A stretch of 64,000 nt of DNA from Listeria_A hofi (GTDB taxonomy: Bacteria; Bacillota; Bacilli; Lactobacillales; Listeriaceae): NCBI RefSeq assembly GCF_963575615.1, contig NZ_CAUYTL010000013.1, positions 1 through 64,000 of the forward strand. The letters run 5' to 3'. Below, one piece after another: positions 17,638 to 27,055 of the stretch. Position 1 is the first letter of the stretch. Each line of letters starts with the position of its first letter. Both the position numbers and the translations under genes were made by a program. The notes below the pieces were generated by a model. The model was not told where the DNA came from. It saw only the letters and a program-made list of their open reading frames with translations, and searched no databases.

Positions 17638-18720
17638 GAAGAGATTTCACATTTCTTAGATAAAAACCCTACCGGATTATAGCGCTAACTAGCACGCCAA
17701 CCAAATTTACATTTCACATTACTTAGATAAAAACCAACGGCTTTATAGTTTGTTCCTGGTCCGGAACGAAATTTACATTTCACATTACTTAGATAAAAAC
17801 GATGGCACGTTTGAGTTCCAATATCAAGATGGTGCTATTTACATTTCACATTACTTAGATAAAAACGTCTAAGCGCTCCGCCTCTTGGTAAGTCAGCCCA
17901 TTATTTACATTTCACATTACTTAGATAAAAACCTTAGACTCTTTAACAAATGATTATTTAAAACAATATGATTTACATTTCACATTACTTAGATAAAAAC
18001 ACAAAAGGAAATAGGAAAATACCGCTTGAAAATGATTTACATTTCACATTACTTAGATAAAAACCAACAAGCCAAATCCTAATAGAACAATAGATGTCAT
18101 ATTTACATTTCACATTACTTAGATAAAAACATGCTAAAATGTGATGTTTTATGCGTTTTTATGTATATTTACATTTCACATTACTTAGATAAAAACGTGA
18201 TTAAAAAATAATACTCTCGACTGCCTAACAGGATTTACATTTCACATTACTTAGATAAAAACGCTAGGTAAGAAACGTTTAATCATACCGGACACGATTT
18301 ACATTTCACATTACTTAGATAAAAACGGAAAGCGAGCAGGATAGACTTTCACGTTCCAACGAGATTTACATTTCACATTACTTAGATAAAAACGAAAGGC
18401 TTCGTTATAATCGCGTGCGATATCGTCCAATTTACATTTCACATTACTTAGATAAAAACCTAACCTTACCTGCGTCTACCTCTGGTATGACAGGATTTAC
18501 ATTTCACATTACTTAGATAAAAACACCAGGGACGTATGCAGATGAATGTGGTATAGTTTAATTTACATTTCACATTACTTAGATAAAAACAAAAAAAGAA
18601 AACAAATGGAAAAATGATGAACGAATTTACATTTCACATTACTTAGATAAAAACTTGAAGGGTGCACTTGAGGAAGCGGCTTCGAAAGGGATTTACATTT
18701 CACATTACTTAGATAAAAAC
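17638..18720 (-). CRISPR. Type I-B CRISPR array, 17 repeats and 16 spacers
   Basis: A 30-bp repeat, on the plus strand starting ATTTACATTTCAC and ending TTAGATAAAAAC, recurs 17 times (first 17638-17667, last 18691-18720). Spacers are 34-38 bp. Sixteen repeats are identical; the one at 17638 is degenerate in its first 6 bases plus one internal A to T change, which marks the leader-distal end. The leader is therefore on the cas2 side and crRNA is read on the minus strand, with the repeat ending in GAAATGTAAAT as in other Listeria I-B arrays. The newest spacer is then 18655-18690. No spacer matches another part of this window by eye. Confidence 0.97.
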
Positions 18721-18920
18721 CCGTGCATTTTCAGCCCTACTCCCATCATACCTCATAACCTCAAATCTGTCGACCTCCATCAAAACGGACTACTTCTGCT
18801 TCATTTTTGGTTCGCCGTCCTCTTCCAATCCACCAAACCCATTCTCCCCCAATCATCTATCAAAATCTGTCGACCTCCCGTAATTTTTACACTATCGGTG
18901 GTCGACAGATTTTCTATACA
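18721..18920 (-). promoter_or_regulatory. CRISPR leader with repeated GTCGAC-containing elements
   Basis: 200 nt between cas2 and the first repeat, unusually pyrimidine-rich on the plus strand. A 16-bp element (plus strand AAATCTGTCGACCTCC) occurs at 18763-18778 and 18863-18878, exactly 100 bp apart. The second copy forms a perfect 14-bp inverted repeat with 18900-18913. On the minus strand the latter hairpin ends in TTTT and could terminate the cas transcript. The copies may be binding sites for array transcription or for Cas1-Cas2 adaptation. Confidence 0.6.
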
Positions 18921-19199
18921 TCAGAAAAAATTCGATGTTTTCTCATCCGCAACACCCCAAAACTCCTTCTCCAACCAGCGTTCCTGCCGACTCGAAAACA
19001 CGATAACCGAATCCTCCTCTTCACGAATATACTTATCTAATTCCATCCGTAATTTCGCCAATAATGCAGGCGTTATTTCACCCTCAAAAACCGATTTTTG
19101 CACGTGCGTCAAATATTTTTTACAAATCTTAAAAATATTTCGTGACACTTTTGCACCGCCATTGTCTTGAGCAATGTCGTAAATCAAGATAATATACAT
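18921..19199 (-). CDS. cas2: Cas2, spacer-acquisition endoribonuclease-fold protein
   Basis: 92 residues from the ATG at 19199 (MYIILIYDI, the typical Cas2 first strand with the conserved Asp at residue 8). An in-frame GTG six nt upstream that overlaps the cas1 stop is an alternative start. The SVIVFSSRQERWLEKEFWG C-terminal part fits Cas2. It forms the integrase complex with Cas1. Last gene of the cas operon, followed by the leader and array. Confidence 0.95.
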   Translation of the reverse strand: MYIILIYDIAQDNGGAKVSRNIFKICKKYLTHVQKSVFEGEITPALLAKLRMELDKYIREEEDSVIVFSSRQERWLEKEFWGVADEKTSNFF

Positions 19200-19205
19200 C
19201 TCCAC

Positions 19206-20195
19206 TCACCACCAAATCTTAAATCCTTCGTAACGCTTATCATTCATCAAATGCTTGATTAATTTATAACATTCCAGTCGAATCAAATGCCGATACGATA
19301 CATTCCTCCCCAAATCTCGATGCTTCACCGTTTCTTTCATCCGAATATCATACGCCTGCAAAATTTTCTGCCTCGCTTCTTTTTTCATGTAACAGAAATT
19401 GGCCTCTTTCTCAAAATCTTTCTCCGTAATAATATTCTTATTCAGCATGCTAAAGATTAATCGATCCGCAATCAACGGCTTGAAAACCTCTGAAATATCA
19501 AGGCATAATGAGAATCGACGTTCACCTGCACTATGCAAATAACTAATAGCAGGATTCAACTGTGTCTTATAAATCTCTGTCAAGCAACTGGAATACACCA
19601 GCGAATTCACATAGGAGATTAGCGTGTTAATCATATTATCTGGTGGTCTCTTCACTCTTTTCTCAAAGTCAATTTCTTGATTAATAATCTCCTGCCACGC
19701 ACGATAATACACTTTCCGAATATTGCCCTCAATCCCCATCAGCTCTTGGATATTATCCGTTTTCAAAATCCCCCTTCGCAACGTTTTAATCTCATCCATC
19801 GCCGTATCTACATCTTTACCGCGCTGCCGATAATACCTTAAGTTTCGCAAAATATTAAACGAAGCACTTTCCACGAACTGTATGGCAACATCATGACGTC
19901 GCTTTTCATCCGCATAATGGGATACTTGAGCAACTAGCAATTCCCCCGAAACAGTCGATTCACGCGGATAATAACTGCCACTATAAAATCCATAATAATT
20001 AAAGATATGAACAGGAATCCCTAATTGTCCAATATAATTCAAACATTTCGTATTCAAATCCACTTCACCAAACAGAAAAATTTCGCGCGTCATTTCAACT
20101 TTTAAATCTTTAAAATTCCCATCTGGCGCCGTTAACCGCACGACGTTATCCTTGCGTTTCAATTCTCCATTCGAAAACAAATAATAACTCTCCAT
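19206..20195 (-). CDS. cas1: Cas1 integrase, type I-B
   Basis: 329 residues from the ATG at 20195 (MESYYLFSNGELKRKDN; AGAGGTGAGGGG upstream); a GTG three codons earlier is possible. N-terminal beta domain, then the alpha-helical catalytic domain with NTLISYVNSLVYSSCLTEIY, YLHSAGERRFSLCLDISEVF (the His and Asp of the metal site) and an earlier Glu in the EIKTLRRG-to-MGIEGNIRKVYY segment. Cas1 inserts protospacers at the leader end of the array. It ends within 7 nt of the cas2 ATG; the two are translationally coupled. Confidence 0.96.
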   Translation of the reverse strand: MESYYLFSNGELKRKDNVVRLTAPDGNFKDLKVEMTREIFLFGEVDLNTKCLNYIGQLGIPVHIFNYYGFYSGSYYPRESTVSGELLVAQVSHYADEKRRHDVAIQFVESASFNILRNLRYYRQRGKDVDTAMDEIKTLRRGILKTDNIQELMGIEGNIRKVYYRAWQEIINQEIDFEKRVKRPPDNMINTLISYVNSLVYSSCLTEIYKTQLNPAISYLHSAGERRFSLCLDISEVFKPLIADRLIFSMLNKNIITEKDFEKEANFCYMKKEARQKILQAYDIRMKETVKHRDLGRNVSYRHLIRLECYKLIKHLMNDKRYEGFKIWW

Positions 20196-20207
20196 TCCCC
20201 TCACCTC

Positions 20208-20696
20208 TCAAATATAACAATACTCAAAGTACGCACACTTTTTGCAGATTGGCTTTTCAATTACTTTTGGCGGCTTATCTTGCACACAAATCGCTTCAAT
20301 ATCCTTTAAAACTGCCTCCAACGTTTGCTCATCCTCATCAGTCAACTCCACCTCTTCACGGCGCCGCAGTTTTGGATAATCAATCACGCCATTTTCAATC
20401 GCAATTCCTTTTTTGCGCAAAAAATAAATATAATACTTCAACTGCCAAATTCCAGCTTCTTCAATAGCGCGGCTTTTCTTCACCTCATGAAGTATTTTCC
20501 AATCACGAATAAAATCTATATTCACCGTCTCATCAATCATTACCTGGCCAGAATCACGATTATAGCTTGATTCGTCCAACAACTTGCCTAATTGCACGTT
20601 CTCGTCTAAATGCTCCATTCGAATTGCTTTCGAAAAACACCACAACTTCCGCTTACAAACAAAATAATAATACACATGCGTCCCACTAATCTTCAT
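20208..20696 (-). CDS. cas4: Cas4 exonuclease, spacer processing
   Basis: 162 residues. RecB-like nuclease with an Fe-S cluster: an N-terminal Cys at 14 (VCKRKLWC), the DWKILHEVKKS motif of the nuclease core (with the upstream IDFIRDW), QLKYYIYFL, and C-terminal CKKCAYFEYC supplying the remaining cluster cysteines. It trims and orients prespacers by PAM before Cas1-Cas2 integration. Located 12 nt upstream of cas1, as in other I-B loci. Confidence 0.95.
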   Translation of the reverse strand: MKISGTHVYYYFVCKRKLWCFSKAIRMEHLDENVQLGKLLDESSYNRDSGQVMIDETVNIDFIRDWKILHEVKKSRAIEEAGIWQLKYYIYFLRKKGIAIENGVIDYPKLRRREEVELTDEDEQTLEAVLKDIEAICVQDKPPKVIEKPICKKCAYFEYCYI

Positions 20697-20706
20697 GCCA
20701 TCACCT

Positions 20707-22914
20707 CTAGAAAAATAAATTTTCCTCTTCTTTGTCTTTTGGTGTCAAACCAAGACCCGCATCATAATAACAATCAAAAATAATTACTTGTTCATACTTA
20801 TTAACCGCCATTTTCCGATGACTTCCCTTTTCAAAAATGTAACCCGGCACATCTAGCATAAACGCCGAAAGCTTCGTTCGAGCAATCATCTTTTCTTTAC
20901 GCCTTGGAGCCGTTTGGATAGTCTCGATATAGTAAGTGATTTCCGACTCATTTTCCATGTAAATACTTTCTGGAATCGCAGCGACAGAATTAATATTACG
21001 GAATCGTTGCTGCACCTCTTTTTTTGGTAATTCATACGTATCAAATGACTTCACGTAGTCAATCATTTCGACCACATCAGCATAATATTTACTCCCCTTT
21101 AAAGCCTCCGTCGAGTACACTTGGTCAATCATCAAAAGCTTCTCTCGTTCTGAAATTGACCCATTGCAATGTTGCAACACAGCCTGCGAATGCTCGTGAA
21201 TCTGCGCATCAATAAACCCACGCGGCGCCACACCCGAACATTCCTCATCAAAAACGTACACATTCGTCGTAACATCTAACGCACGATTTCGATAACAACG
21301 CCCCATCCGCTGAAAAAGCCCATTCAAATCCGACAACTCCGTAAACAATAAATCAAAATCGATATCCAAAGATGCCTCAACAACCTGCGTCGCAATCCAA
21401 ATACAAGGTCTATCACTTTCTTTATTGCCGTCCAACAAAATTGCATCCTCTTTCGCCGAACGATCTCGCTTAATAAACTGACTATGAAGTAGCCTCACCT
21501 CGTCATCATCATAAATACCGGCCAATTCCTCATACAGCGCTTTTGCCACACGCACCGTATTACAGATTACCAAAATCCGATTATTATCATAAAACTCCTG
21601 AATAAAATCACCATTTATCGACTCGTGTATAACCTCCACGCTATGGCGAACCCGGTCTGAGATAAAATCTTCCTCTGCACGTGTAAAATGAACACCATTT
21701 TCCGATAATAAGTCAGGAATAATCCCTGGCAACGTCGCCGTTAAAATAGTGAATTTCCCACCGACTTTTTGAATATAGGAAAGTCCGACAATGAGGTATG
21801 CTAATAAGTCTGGCGAATACATCTGCACCTCGTCAATAATCACTTTTGAATACGAAAGCGTCGCGAGTTTCGGCTCAAACCCTGCATAGCGAAATACAAA
21901 ATCAAACAGCTGATCCAATGTACAAACTGTTATTGGCAACGACATTTGACGCGTTTTTGTGTAATACTCATCAATATCCATTTCCAGATGCGACTCATGC
22001 GTCAAATATTGTCCATACGTCTCCGAATGCAACAAGCCAACGCGATCTGTCTGCGATTCTTTGATAATCCCCGTTTCTCGATCAATTAGCCGACTATAAA
22101 TCGCATTAATCGCCGTTCGTAAAGGCAGCGTGAAGAACCCCTTATGATTCCCGAGCCACAACAAACCTGCTTCCGTTTTCCCCATCCCAGTCTCCGCAAC
22201 GACAATCACATTTTCATCCTGATGTGCCTTCATGTATTTTTGTAAGGGTTTCCAATCAGCATTAGGATTTGCTACACGAAAACCCGCCAATTGTTCCGTC
22301 ATCGCACCTTCAAGAAAATCATTTGGTTTTTCCACATCGATGCTCCCACTTGCCGCGAAATCAATGCGGTTTAGCAAACCCTTAAGCATGACATACTCCA
22401 AGAACTGGCCAAAACTCTGCTTCGTTTTCCCTTCAAATATATGCGCTGTCACTTGATAGTATTTCGCTGGAAAATGACTACGATATGCGCGATATTCGCC
22501 TAATTTATCATACGTGAACCCCTGCCATTCTTGTTCTAACTTCTTCATTTCTACTGCCCACTCGTCCTCCGTAAAATGAATATCGCGCTCATGATGTCGC
22601 GCAATCGCCTGAAAAAGCACTTGAATTTCCTCTTTTGTATACCCCTCTTCTTTTAGTTTTTTATATGGAACAAATGCCACCGAAAGATAATTATGCGGAA
22701 TCTCCCGCTTGTCACGCTTGCCTCCAGAAACTTTCTCTTGAAAAAGGACATTCATCTTCCCGAGATCATGAATCATACACGCAAGCTTTAAAAAATGCCA
22801 GTTCACTTCAATTTCAGGATAATATTTTTTCAGTAAATCATAATTTCTGAGCAAGTTATTCGTATGCTCTTGTATCGTTTCTACAGGTCTTGATTTCGCT
22901 AAATATTGATTCAT
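20707..22914 (-). CDS. cas3: Cas3 helicase-nuclease, type I-B
   Basis: 735 residues from the ATG at 22914 (GGAGGTTTCA upstream). The N-terminal HD nuclease has H49-D50 (CMIHDLGKMN) and the later ARHHERD histidines. The superfamily 2 helicase follows: Walker A VVAETGMGKTEAGLLW, DEVQ box (KVIIDEVQMYSPD, a variant of DEAH), TATLPG motif III, and motifs V-VI (TQVVEASLDIDFD, QRMGRCYR). Cas3 is recruited by Cascade and degrades target DNA. The gene is separated from cas5 by a terminator-like hairpin (22924-22950), which may set its level below that of Cascade. Confidence 0.96.
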   Translation of the reverse strand: MNQYLAKSRPVETIQEHTNNLLRNYDLLKKYYPEIEVNWHFLKLACMIHDLGKMNVLFQEKVSGGKRDKREIPHNYLSVAFVPYKKLKEEGYTKEEIQVLFQAIARHHERDIHFTEDEWAVEMKKLEQEWQGFTYDKLGEYRAYRSHFPAKYYQVTAHIFEGKTKQSFGQFLEYVMLKGLLNRIDFAASGSIDVEKPNDFLEGAMTEQLAGFRVANPNADWKPLQKYMKAHQDENVIVVAETGMGKTEAGLLWLGNHKGFFTLPLRTAINAIYSRLIDRETGIIKESQTDRVGLLHSETYGQYLTHESHLEMDIDEYYTKTRQMSLPITVCTLDQLFDFVFRYAGFEPKLATLSYSKVIIDEVQMYSPDLLAYLIVGLSYIQKVGGKFTILTATLPGIIPDLLSENGVHFTRAEEDFISDRVRHSVEVIHESINGDFIQEFYDNNRILVICNTVRVAKALYEELAGIYDDDEVRLLHSQFIKRDRSAKEDAILLDGNKESDRPCIWIATQVVEASLDIDFDLLFTELSDLNGLFQRMGRCYRNRALDVTTNVYVFDEECSGVAPRGFIDAQIHEHSQAVLQHCNGSISEREKLLMIDQVYSTEALKGSKYYADVVEMIDYVKSFDTYELPKKEVQQRFRNINSVAAIPESIYMENESEITYYIETIQTAPRRKEKMIARTKLSAFMLDVPGYIFEKGSHRKMAVNKYEQVIIFDCYYDAGLGLTPKDKEEENLFF

Positions 22915-22923
22915 TGAAACCTC

Positions 22924-22950
22924 CAAAAAGAGGGCACCGAGATACCCTCT
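22924..22950 (-). terminator. Terminator-like hairpin between cas5 and cas3
   Basis: On the minus strand an 8-bp stem (22929-22936 with 22943-22950, one G-U) with a 6-nt loop runs straight into TTTTT and then the GGAGG of cas3. It has the shape of an intrinsic terminator inside the operon. Confidence 0.65.
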
Positions 22951-22955
22951 CATTC

Positions 22956-23729
22956 TTATTTTATATCCCAAAATACCAATTTACCGTCTTCATCTACAAA
23001 AAAAGAATCTTCTTCCGATATAACAAGTGAAGTCGTGTAGAAAACATCTTTTTTAAGCCAATTTCGATACATTTTAGGTGCTTTAGCCGTTCCTCTATTG
23101 ACTAATTCATAAGTATCCGTCAATAAATAGCGCGTTCCAAGCATATCATTCCTGCCAACACTACTTTTCACATGCGGTCTAAAATAAACGTCATCCTTTT
23201 CAATAATTGAGATTGGAACATAGGCACCGTAGCCGTTATCCAGCTTCCAATCTTCTTCGGCTTCCTTCTTTTCAACCCAAACCACCTTCACCTCTTGAAT
23301 CGTCGCAATATCCTCGCGCCGACCAAGTGACGGGTATTCTACAGGCTCCCGAAATGCCTCCGCAATCTGCTCCACTAAGCCTTGATCTTCCGGAATCACA
23401 TGCAAAAGTAACTCCACATCCACGAGCAATTCCGCCGTCGCAACCCCCCGGCCAACACCATAATCCCCGACTTTCAACTGATGGCGTTTCTCATCATATG
23501 TCATTCCATTTTTGAATTCATAACGCGTATACAAATCGTTCACCTTTGAGAAATACTTCCCTTGAATACTGATTTCCATTGGATGATAGCTCGTAAAACC
23601 GCACATCGTATGCACTAATCCAATAACCGTTGAATAAGGCGGTAATGGATATGTTTCCTTCAACTGAAAGCTCGTTGGTTTCTTATAATTCACTAAATCC
23701 TGCCACAATTTAATCCTAATTGCTTTCAT
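22956..23729 (-). CDS. cas5: Cas5, Cascade subunit binding the crRNA 5' handle
   Basis: 257 residues from the ATG at 23729 (MKAIRIKLWQDLVNYKKPTS), which overlaps the last codons of cas7. Open frame upstream of this lies inside cas7 and is not used. The RAMP-type N terminus with FQLKETYPLPPYSTVIGLVH, a G-rich KVGDYGVGRGVATAELLVDV segment and the PSLGRREDIATIQEV motif are typical of I-B Cas5 (Cas5t/Cas5b). It caps the foot of Cascade with Cas8. Confidence 0.93.
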   Translation of the reverse strand: MKAIRIKLWQDLVNYKKPTSFQLKETYPLPPYSTVIGLVHTMCGFTSYHPMEISIQGKYFSKVNDLYTRYEFKNGMTYDEKRHQLKVGDYGVGRGVATAELLVDVELLLHVIPEDQGLVEQIAEAFREPVEYPSLGRREDIATIQEVKVVWVEKKEAEEDWKLDNGYGAYVPISIIEKDDVYFRPHVKSSVGRNDMLGTRYLLTDTYELVNRGTAKAPKMYRNWLKKDVFYTTSLVISEEDSFFVDEDGKLVFWDIK

Positions 23730-24585
23730 AATATGCATCAATCTTTTCTTTAAGATCGTTGAAAAACGCTGGAACTGACTCGGCGCTAAGCTTACTTTCA
23801 ATCTCAGAAGTATTATTGAACTGACCGCTTATTACGCCACATTTCGTATTTTCTTTAATACCCGAATAATCCAGAACACCCAAAATATTATCCACAAGAA
23901 TCTGATTATCTTTAATGTCCACAACGTTTTGGAACACAGGATTCTTCACATCATATACACCACCGATTACAAATAATGGTTTCAAATCCTCACGACGACC
24001 ACGAATATCGCGATATAAGAACGCAATCGTATCCATTAGCTTCTGAACACGACGACTTTTTTCCTTGTTATCCACTTGGACTTGTCCATCAATCCCAATT
24101 TGATCCAAATCAATCGTCACCGTATAGCGATAATACGAACGATGAATTTCCGCCTGCGCGATATTCATATTTTCCCCAACTTTATCCGCCTGCCCTTTAT
24201 TCGTCAAAAAGTCCAAATCAGCTTTAAAAGTTTCCAAAGAAATCGCATTTGACAGCCGAACTTTTGCAGAACGCTTTTGTCCTTGTGTTCCCTTTTCTGT
24301 TTTTAAGTAACCGAAGAAATCTAGTTCTGGGAAATCCGTAATCGTTGCCTCACTCAAAAATTGAATGACTTTTTTATCGCCGCTACCTTCCGCTTTTACT
24401 GGTGCTTCTTTCTCACCAATCTGCTCCATCATATTATAACGAATCGCCTGGCGAGAAATATACGTATACTGGTCGCCATTATTGCGAGATATTTTTTTTA
24501 GCGCTGAAATATTACCTAAACTTTCCCCGTAGTTCGCACTTTCTGCCTGAAAAACAATCGTCATTGCTAGCCCCTTACTTTTCAT
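23716..24585 (-). CDS. cas7: Cas7 (Cst2/DevR), Cascade backbone subunit
   Basis: 289 residues from the ATG at 24585, which overlaps the end of cas8 and has GGGGGA about 7 nt upstream; MTIVFQAESANYGES, seven codons later, is an alternative with AAGGGG. The SANYGESLGNISALKKISR start and the ISRQAIRYNM segment, followed later by YYRYTVTIDLDQIG, are characteristic of DevR/Cst2 proteins. Multiple copies coat the crRNA spacer. Overlaps with both neighbours indicate coupled translation. Confidence 0.93.
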   Translation of the reverse strand: MKSKGLAMTIVFQAESANYGESLGNISALKKISRNNGDQYTYISRQAIRYNMMEQIGEKEAPVKAEGSGDKKVIQFLSEATITDFPELDFFGYLKTEKGTQGQKRSAKVRLSNAISLETFKADLDFLTNKGQADKVGENMNIAQAEIHRSYYRYTVTIDLDQIGIDGQVQVDNKEKSRRVQKLMDTIAFLYRDIRGRREDLKPLFVIGGVYDVKNPVFQNVVDIKDNQILVDNILGVLDYSGIKENTKCGVISGQFNNTSEIESKLSAESVPAFFNDLKEKIDAYYESN

Positions 24586-26254
24586 TATCCGTTCCCCCAT
24601 CTTTATCTTTGTCATCTTGCTCCACCGCACCATTTACACCAACCATAAACGCATAGCCAACCGTTTTAAACGTCTCATCACTTGTAAAAGATTCCAAGAA
24701 AAAATCCGGAACTACTTTTCCTAAATACGAATAACTGTTTAAAATAATGTCCATAAACGCATCCCGATTATTGGTTTTTAACGCATTCAGTACTTTATAA
24801 TTAAAACCGCCACGTTTATGCTCCGGATATGCTTTTTTAAACTCTAATCCACACTTGTTAATATGCCAAATTCGACCTTTAGAAATCTCCGTCATCGCCT
24901 CTATCTCCTTTAGAAAATTCGTATTTATTTCGAGCAAGCTACCAATATGCCCCATATGATAATACGTATTGCTCACATTTGTCACTTTCAAATACATCGC
25001 TTTGTGGATAAATGTAAACAAATTCTCATTATTCATCAACCGCCGAACCGTTTCCTGATAAAAATTAACGTTCAAGTTTCCTTCTTTAAAGCCATTTCTT
25101 TGAATAGCCTTCAGCGCATTTTTAGACTCGTGAAAAACGTCCAGCGCTCGTTTCGATAAAATATTAAAACGGTAAGTATCATTTTCATATCGGACAATCT
25201 GAATATCTGCTAATTCATAGTGCCGCTTGTCCTCCACTTGATTCGTGATAGCTTCAATTAAAGCGCGATAAGGGCTGATTGAATTCAAAGTGTCCCCGTG
25301 ATGATGCAAAATCTCATTTCTCACTTTTTTATTAATCACGTATAGCGTATCAACATCCACCGAATCATTGATGAAAATGCCATTATTGTAAACATACGTA
25401 AACCCAGCTGGAACGCATGAATAAATTAGTTTGCAAACTGGACACACCGCAATATCATTGTTAAAATCCCATACATGTGAGGTTTTACGAGCCGTATCAA
25501 AACCCGTTTCATTCATAAAACTAAGATCAAGTTTCAAGTTTTTAATTGGCTGATTACACGTAAAACAAGTAAATTTTGCTTTTTCTAAGTCCGTTTCTAA
25601 ATATTCCATCACAGGCTCAAGAAAACTATTTCGATAATCCACATACACATCTTTCTCCTTCGTCTGCGGATTAAGGAAAGAAACGCCATTCCAACCATTT
25701 TTAATCACTGTATAAATCACATTTTTAGCAGCTAAGTATTTCTTGCCCTTCTGACAAAACTCGATTATTTGGTCTAATTTCGAATAAACTTGCTTCACTT
25801 CTTGAATGATCTCCGAACGCTTCTCCTCAAACGTCTCCTTCTTCTTTAATTGCCCAACTTTTGCGAGGTCTTTTCCCCATTGAACGGGATCAACAGAAGC
25901 ATCGATAATCGGATAAACGCTTATATAACTAGCACTTTTTAAATAATATTTCGCGATATTCACGATGTAATCATTTAGCTCATCCAGTGCGGCCTCATTA
26001 AAATTCGAGAAATCATCCTTGCGATGTAGCGCCATTTTTTCTTTGAACGACACAATTTTATACCATGACAGCGTTTTCTCGTATTCACCAATAAAATACT
26101 CAAAATATTTATCTTCAAATCCATCCAATAACCCCGTATCGAAAAAGACACTTTGCCCGTTGATTCTGACATTTTCTTTGCCCACAATATTGATAAATCC
26201 CACAAGTCCTGCGTTAAAAAGCCAGTCGTTCGCGCGATATTCTATTTCTTTCAT
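24575..26254 (-). CDS. cas8b: Cas8b (Cst1 type), large Cascade subunit
   Basis: 559 residues; GGAGG 8 nt before the ATG. The N terminus EYRANDWLFNAGLVGFINI is the standard start of Cst1-type Cas8b. A zinc-finger-like pair of motifs, CFTCNQ and CPVCKLIYSC, lies around residues 230-285. The C terminus is charged (KDKDGGTDNEK). Cas8 recognises the PAM and recruits Cas3. Overlaps cas7 by 11 nt. Confidence 0.93.
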   Translation of the reverse strand: MKEIEYRANDWLFNAGLVGFINIVGKENVRINGQSVFFDTGLLDGFEDKYFEYFIGEYEKTLSWYKIVSFKEKMALHRKDDFSNFNEAALDELNDYIVNIAKYYLKSASYISVYPIIDASVDPVQWGKDLAKVGQLKKKETFEEKRSEIIQEVKQVYSKLDQIIEFCQKGKKYLAAKNVIYTVIKNGWNGVSFLNPQTKEKDVYVDYRNSFLEPVMEYLETDLEKAKFTCFTCNQPIKNLKLDLSFMNETGFDTARKTSHVWDFNNDIAVCPVCKLIYSCVPAGFTYVYNNGIFINDSVDVDTLYVINKKVRNEILHHHGDTLNSISPYRALIEAITNQVEDKRHYELADIQIVRYENDTYRFNILSKRALDVFHESKNALKAIQRNGFKEGNLNVNFYQETVRRLMNNENLFTFIHKAMYLKVTNVSNTYYHMGHIGSLLEINTNFLKEIEAMTEISKGRIWHINKCGLEFKKAYPEHKRGGFNYKVLNALKTNNRDAFMDIILNSYSYLGKVVPDFFLESFTSDETFKTVGYAFMVGVNGAVEQDDKDKDGGTDNEK

Positions 26255-26265
26255 TATTTCACCTC

Positions 26266-26988
26266 CTACGCCTGCATTACCATTCCGAACCCTGTTCCGC
26301 CTAACGAACCAATTCCATCTGATAACATATTTTCTAACAAATATTTTGGTGCCTCCACCTCAATAAGCCCAATAGAGCAAGCAATATAAATATCATAATG
26401 TAAAGCAACTGTTTTCTTCATTTTCAGTGGAGTAATTCTCATTGCCTCGATATCTTTTTCTACAAAATCACCATACTTATCCCGCATCTTAATCAATAAA
26501 TTCCTTTTTAATAGTGGTACAAATTGCTCATCCTCATGACTAAAAAACCAATCTTTGAATGTTTCTCTATCATGGTCTCGGCAAACAATCGGTGAGAGTG
26601 TTTTAAACACCATACATTCTTCTACTACCGGAGGAACCTTAACGATATCCACGCGCCGAATTATTAACTCACAATTTTCTGTAATTTTTAGTGGACTATT
26701 TCTTAAACTGACAAATGCATTATAAAAAACAATGGCCAACTCAGAATTTCCCGTTGAAAAATTAATAATTAATTGTTTCCCTTTTACAACGATACCTTCT
26801 TTTCCAAATACCCCATCTTTAAAGTAGACAGAGAATGTAAAATCTTTTGGTGTATTAGTAGCATACAATTCTTCAAATACATCTGGATGTGATTGCTTCA
26901 TTCCTGTTTTAATAACCATCAAAATTTTCCGTCTAAAATTTAACGGAAATCGCTCATCGCTTAGTTCACATACAACCTTCAATCTCAA
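26266..26988 (-). CDS. cas6: Cas6 endoribonuclease, pre-crRNA processing
   Basis: 240 residues. Two ferredoxin-like RAMP folds are implied, with the conserved C-terminal glycine-rich loop GIGSLGGTGFGMV. The likely catalytic His is near the N terminus (KQSHPDVFEELY). The start is a TTG at 26988 with GAGGTG about 5 nt upstream; the nearby ATGs lead to immediate stops. First gene of the cas operon. It cuts each repeat to leave an 8-nt 5' handle (ATGTAAAT) on the crRNA. Confidence 0.93.
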   Translation of the reverse strand: MRLKVVCELSDERFPLNFRRKILMVIKTGMKQSHPDVFEELYATNTPKDFTFSVYFKDGVFGKEGIVVKGKQLIINFSTGNSELAIVFYNAFVSLRNSPLKITENCELIIRRVDIVKVPPVVEECMVFKTLSPIVCRDHDRETFKDWFFSHEDEQFVPLLKRNLLIKMRDKYGDFVEKDIEAMRITPLKMKKTVALHYDIYIACSIGLIEVEAPKYLLENMLSDGIGSLGGTGFGMVMQA

Positions 26989-27035
26989 ATCATCACCTCA
27001 TTTACTTTTTTATTATGTAGATAAAATACCTAACA

Positions 27036-27055
27036 AATCTATCATATAATAGATT
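27036..27055. promoter_or_regulatory. Palindromic operator candidate upstream of cas6
   Basis: Inverted repeat AATCTAT-6 bp-ATAGATT, 48 bp before the cas6 start. The centre is ATATAA-like, so it may overlap a promoter. No trans-acting factor for it is encoded in the cas operon. Confidence 0.4.

Noticed and set aside
17638..18720. Self-targeting spacers against genes in this window
   Set aside because: No spacer was seen to match outside the array by eye; a computed search would be needed to exclude partial matches.
18655..19170. Plus-strand frame from the CRISPR array into cas2
   Set aside because: It is made of a spacer, a repeat and antisense of cas2 and leader; no ribosome binding site.
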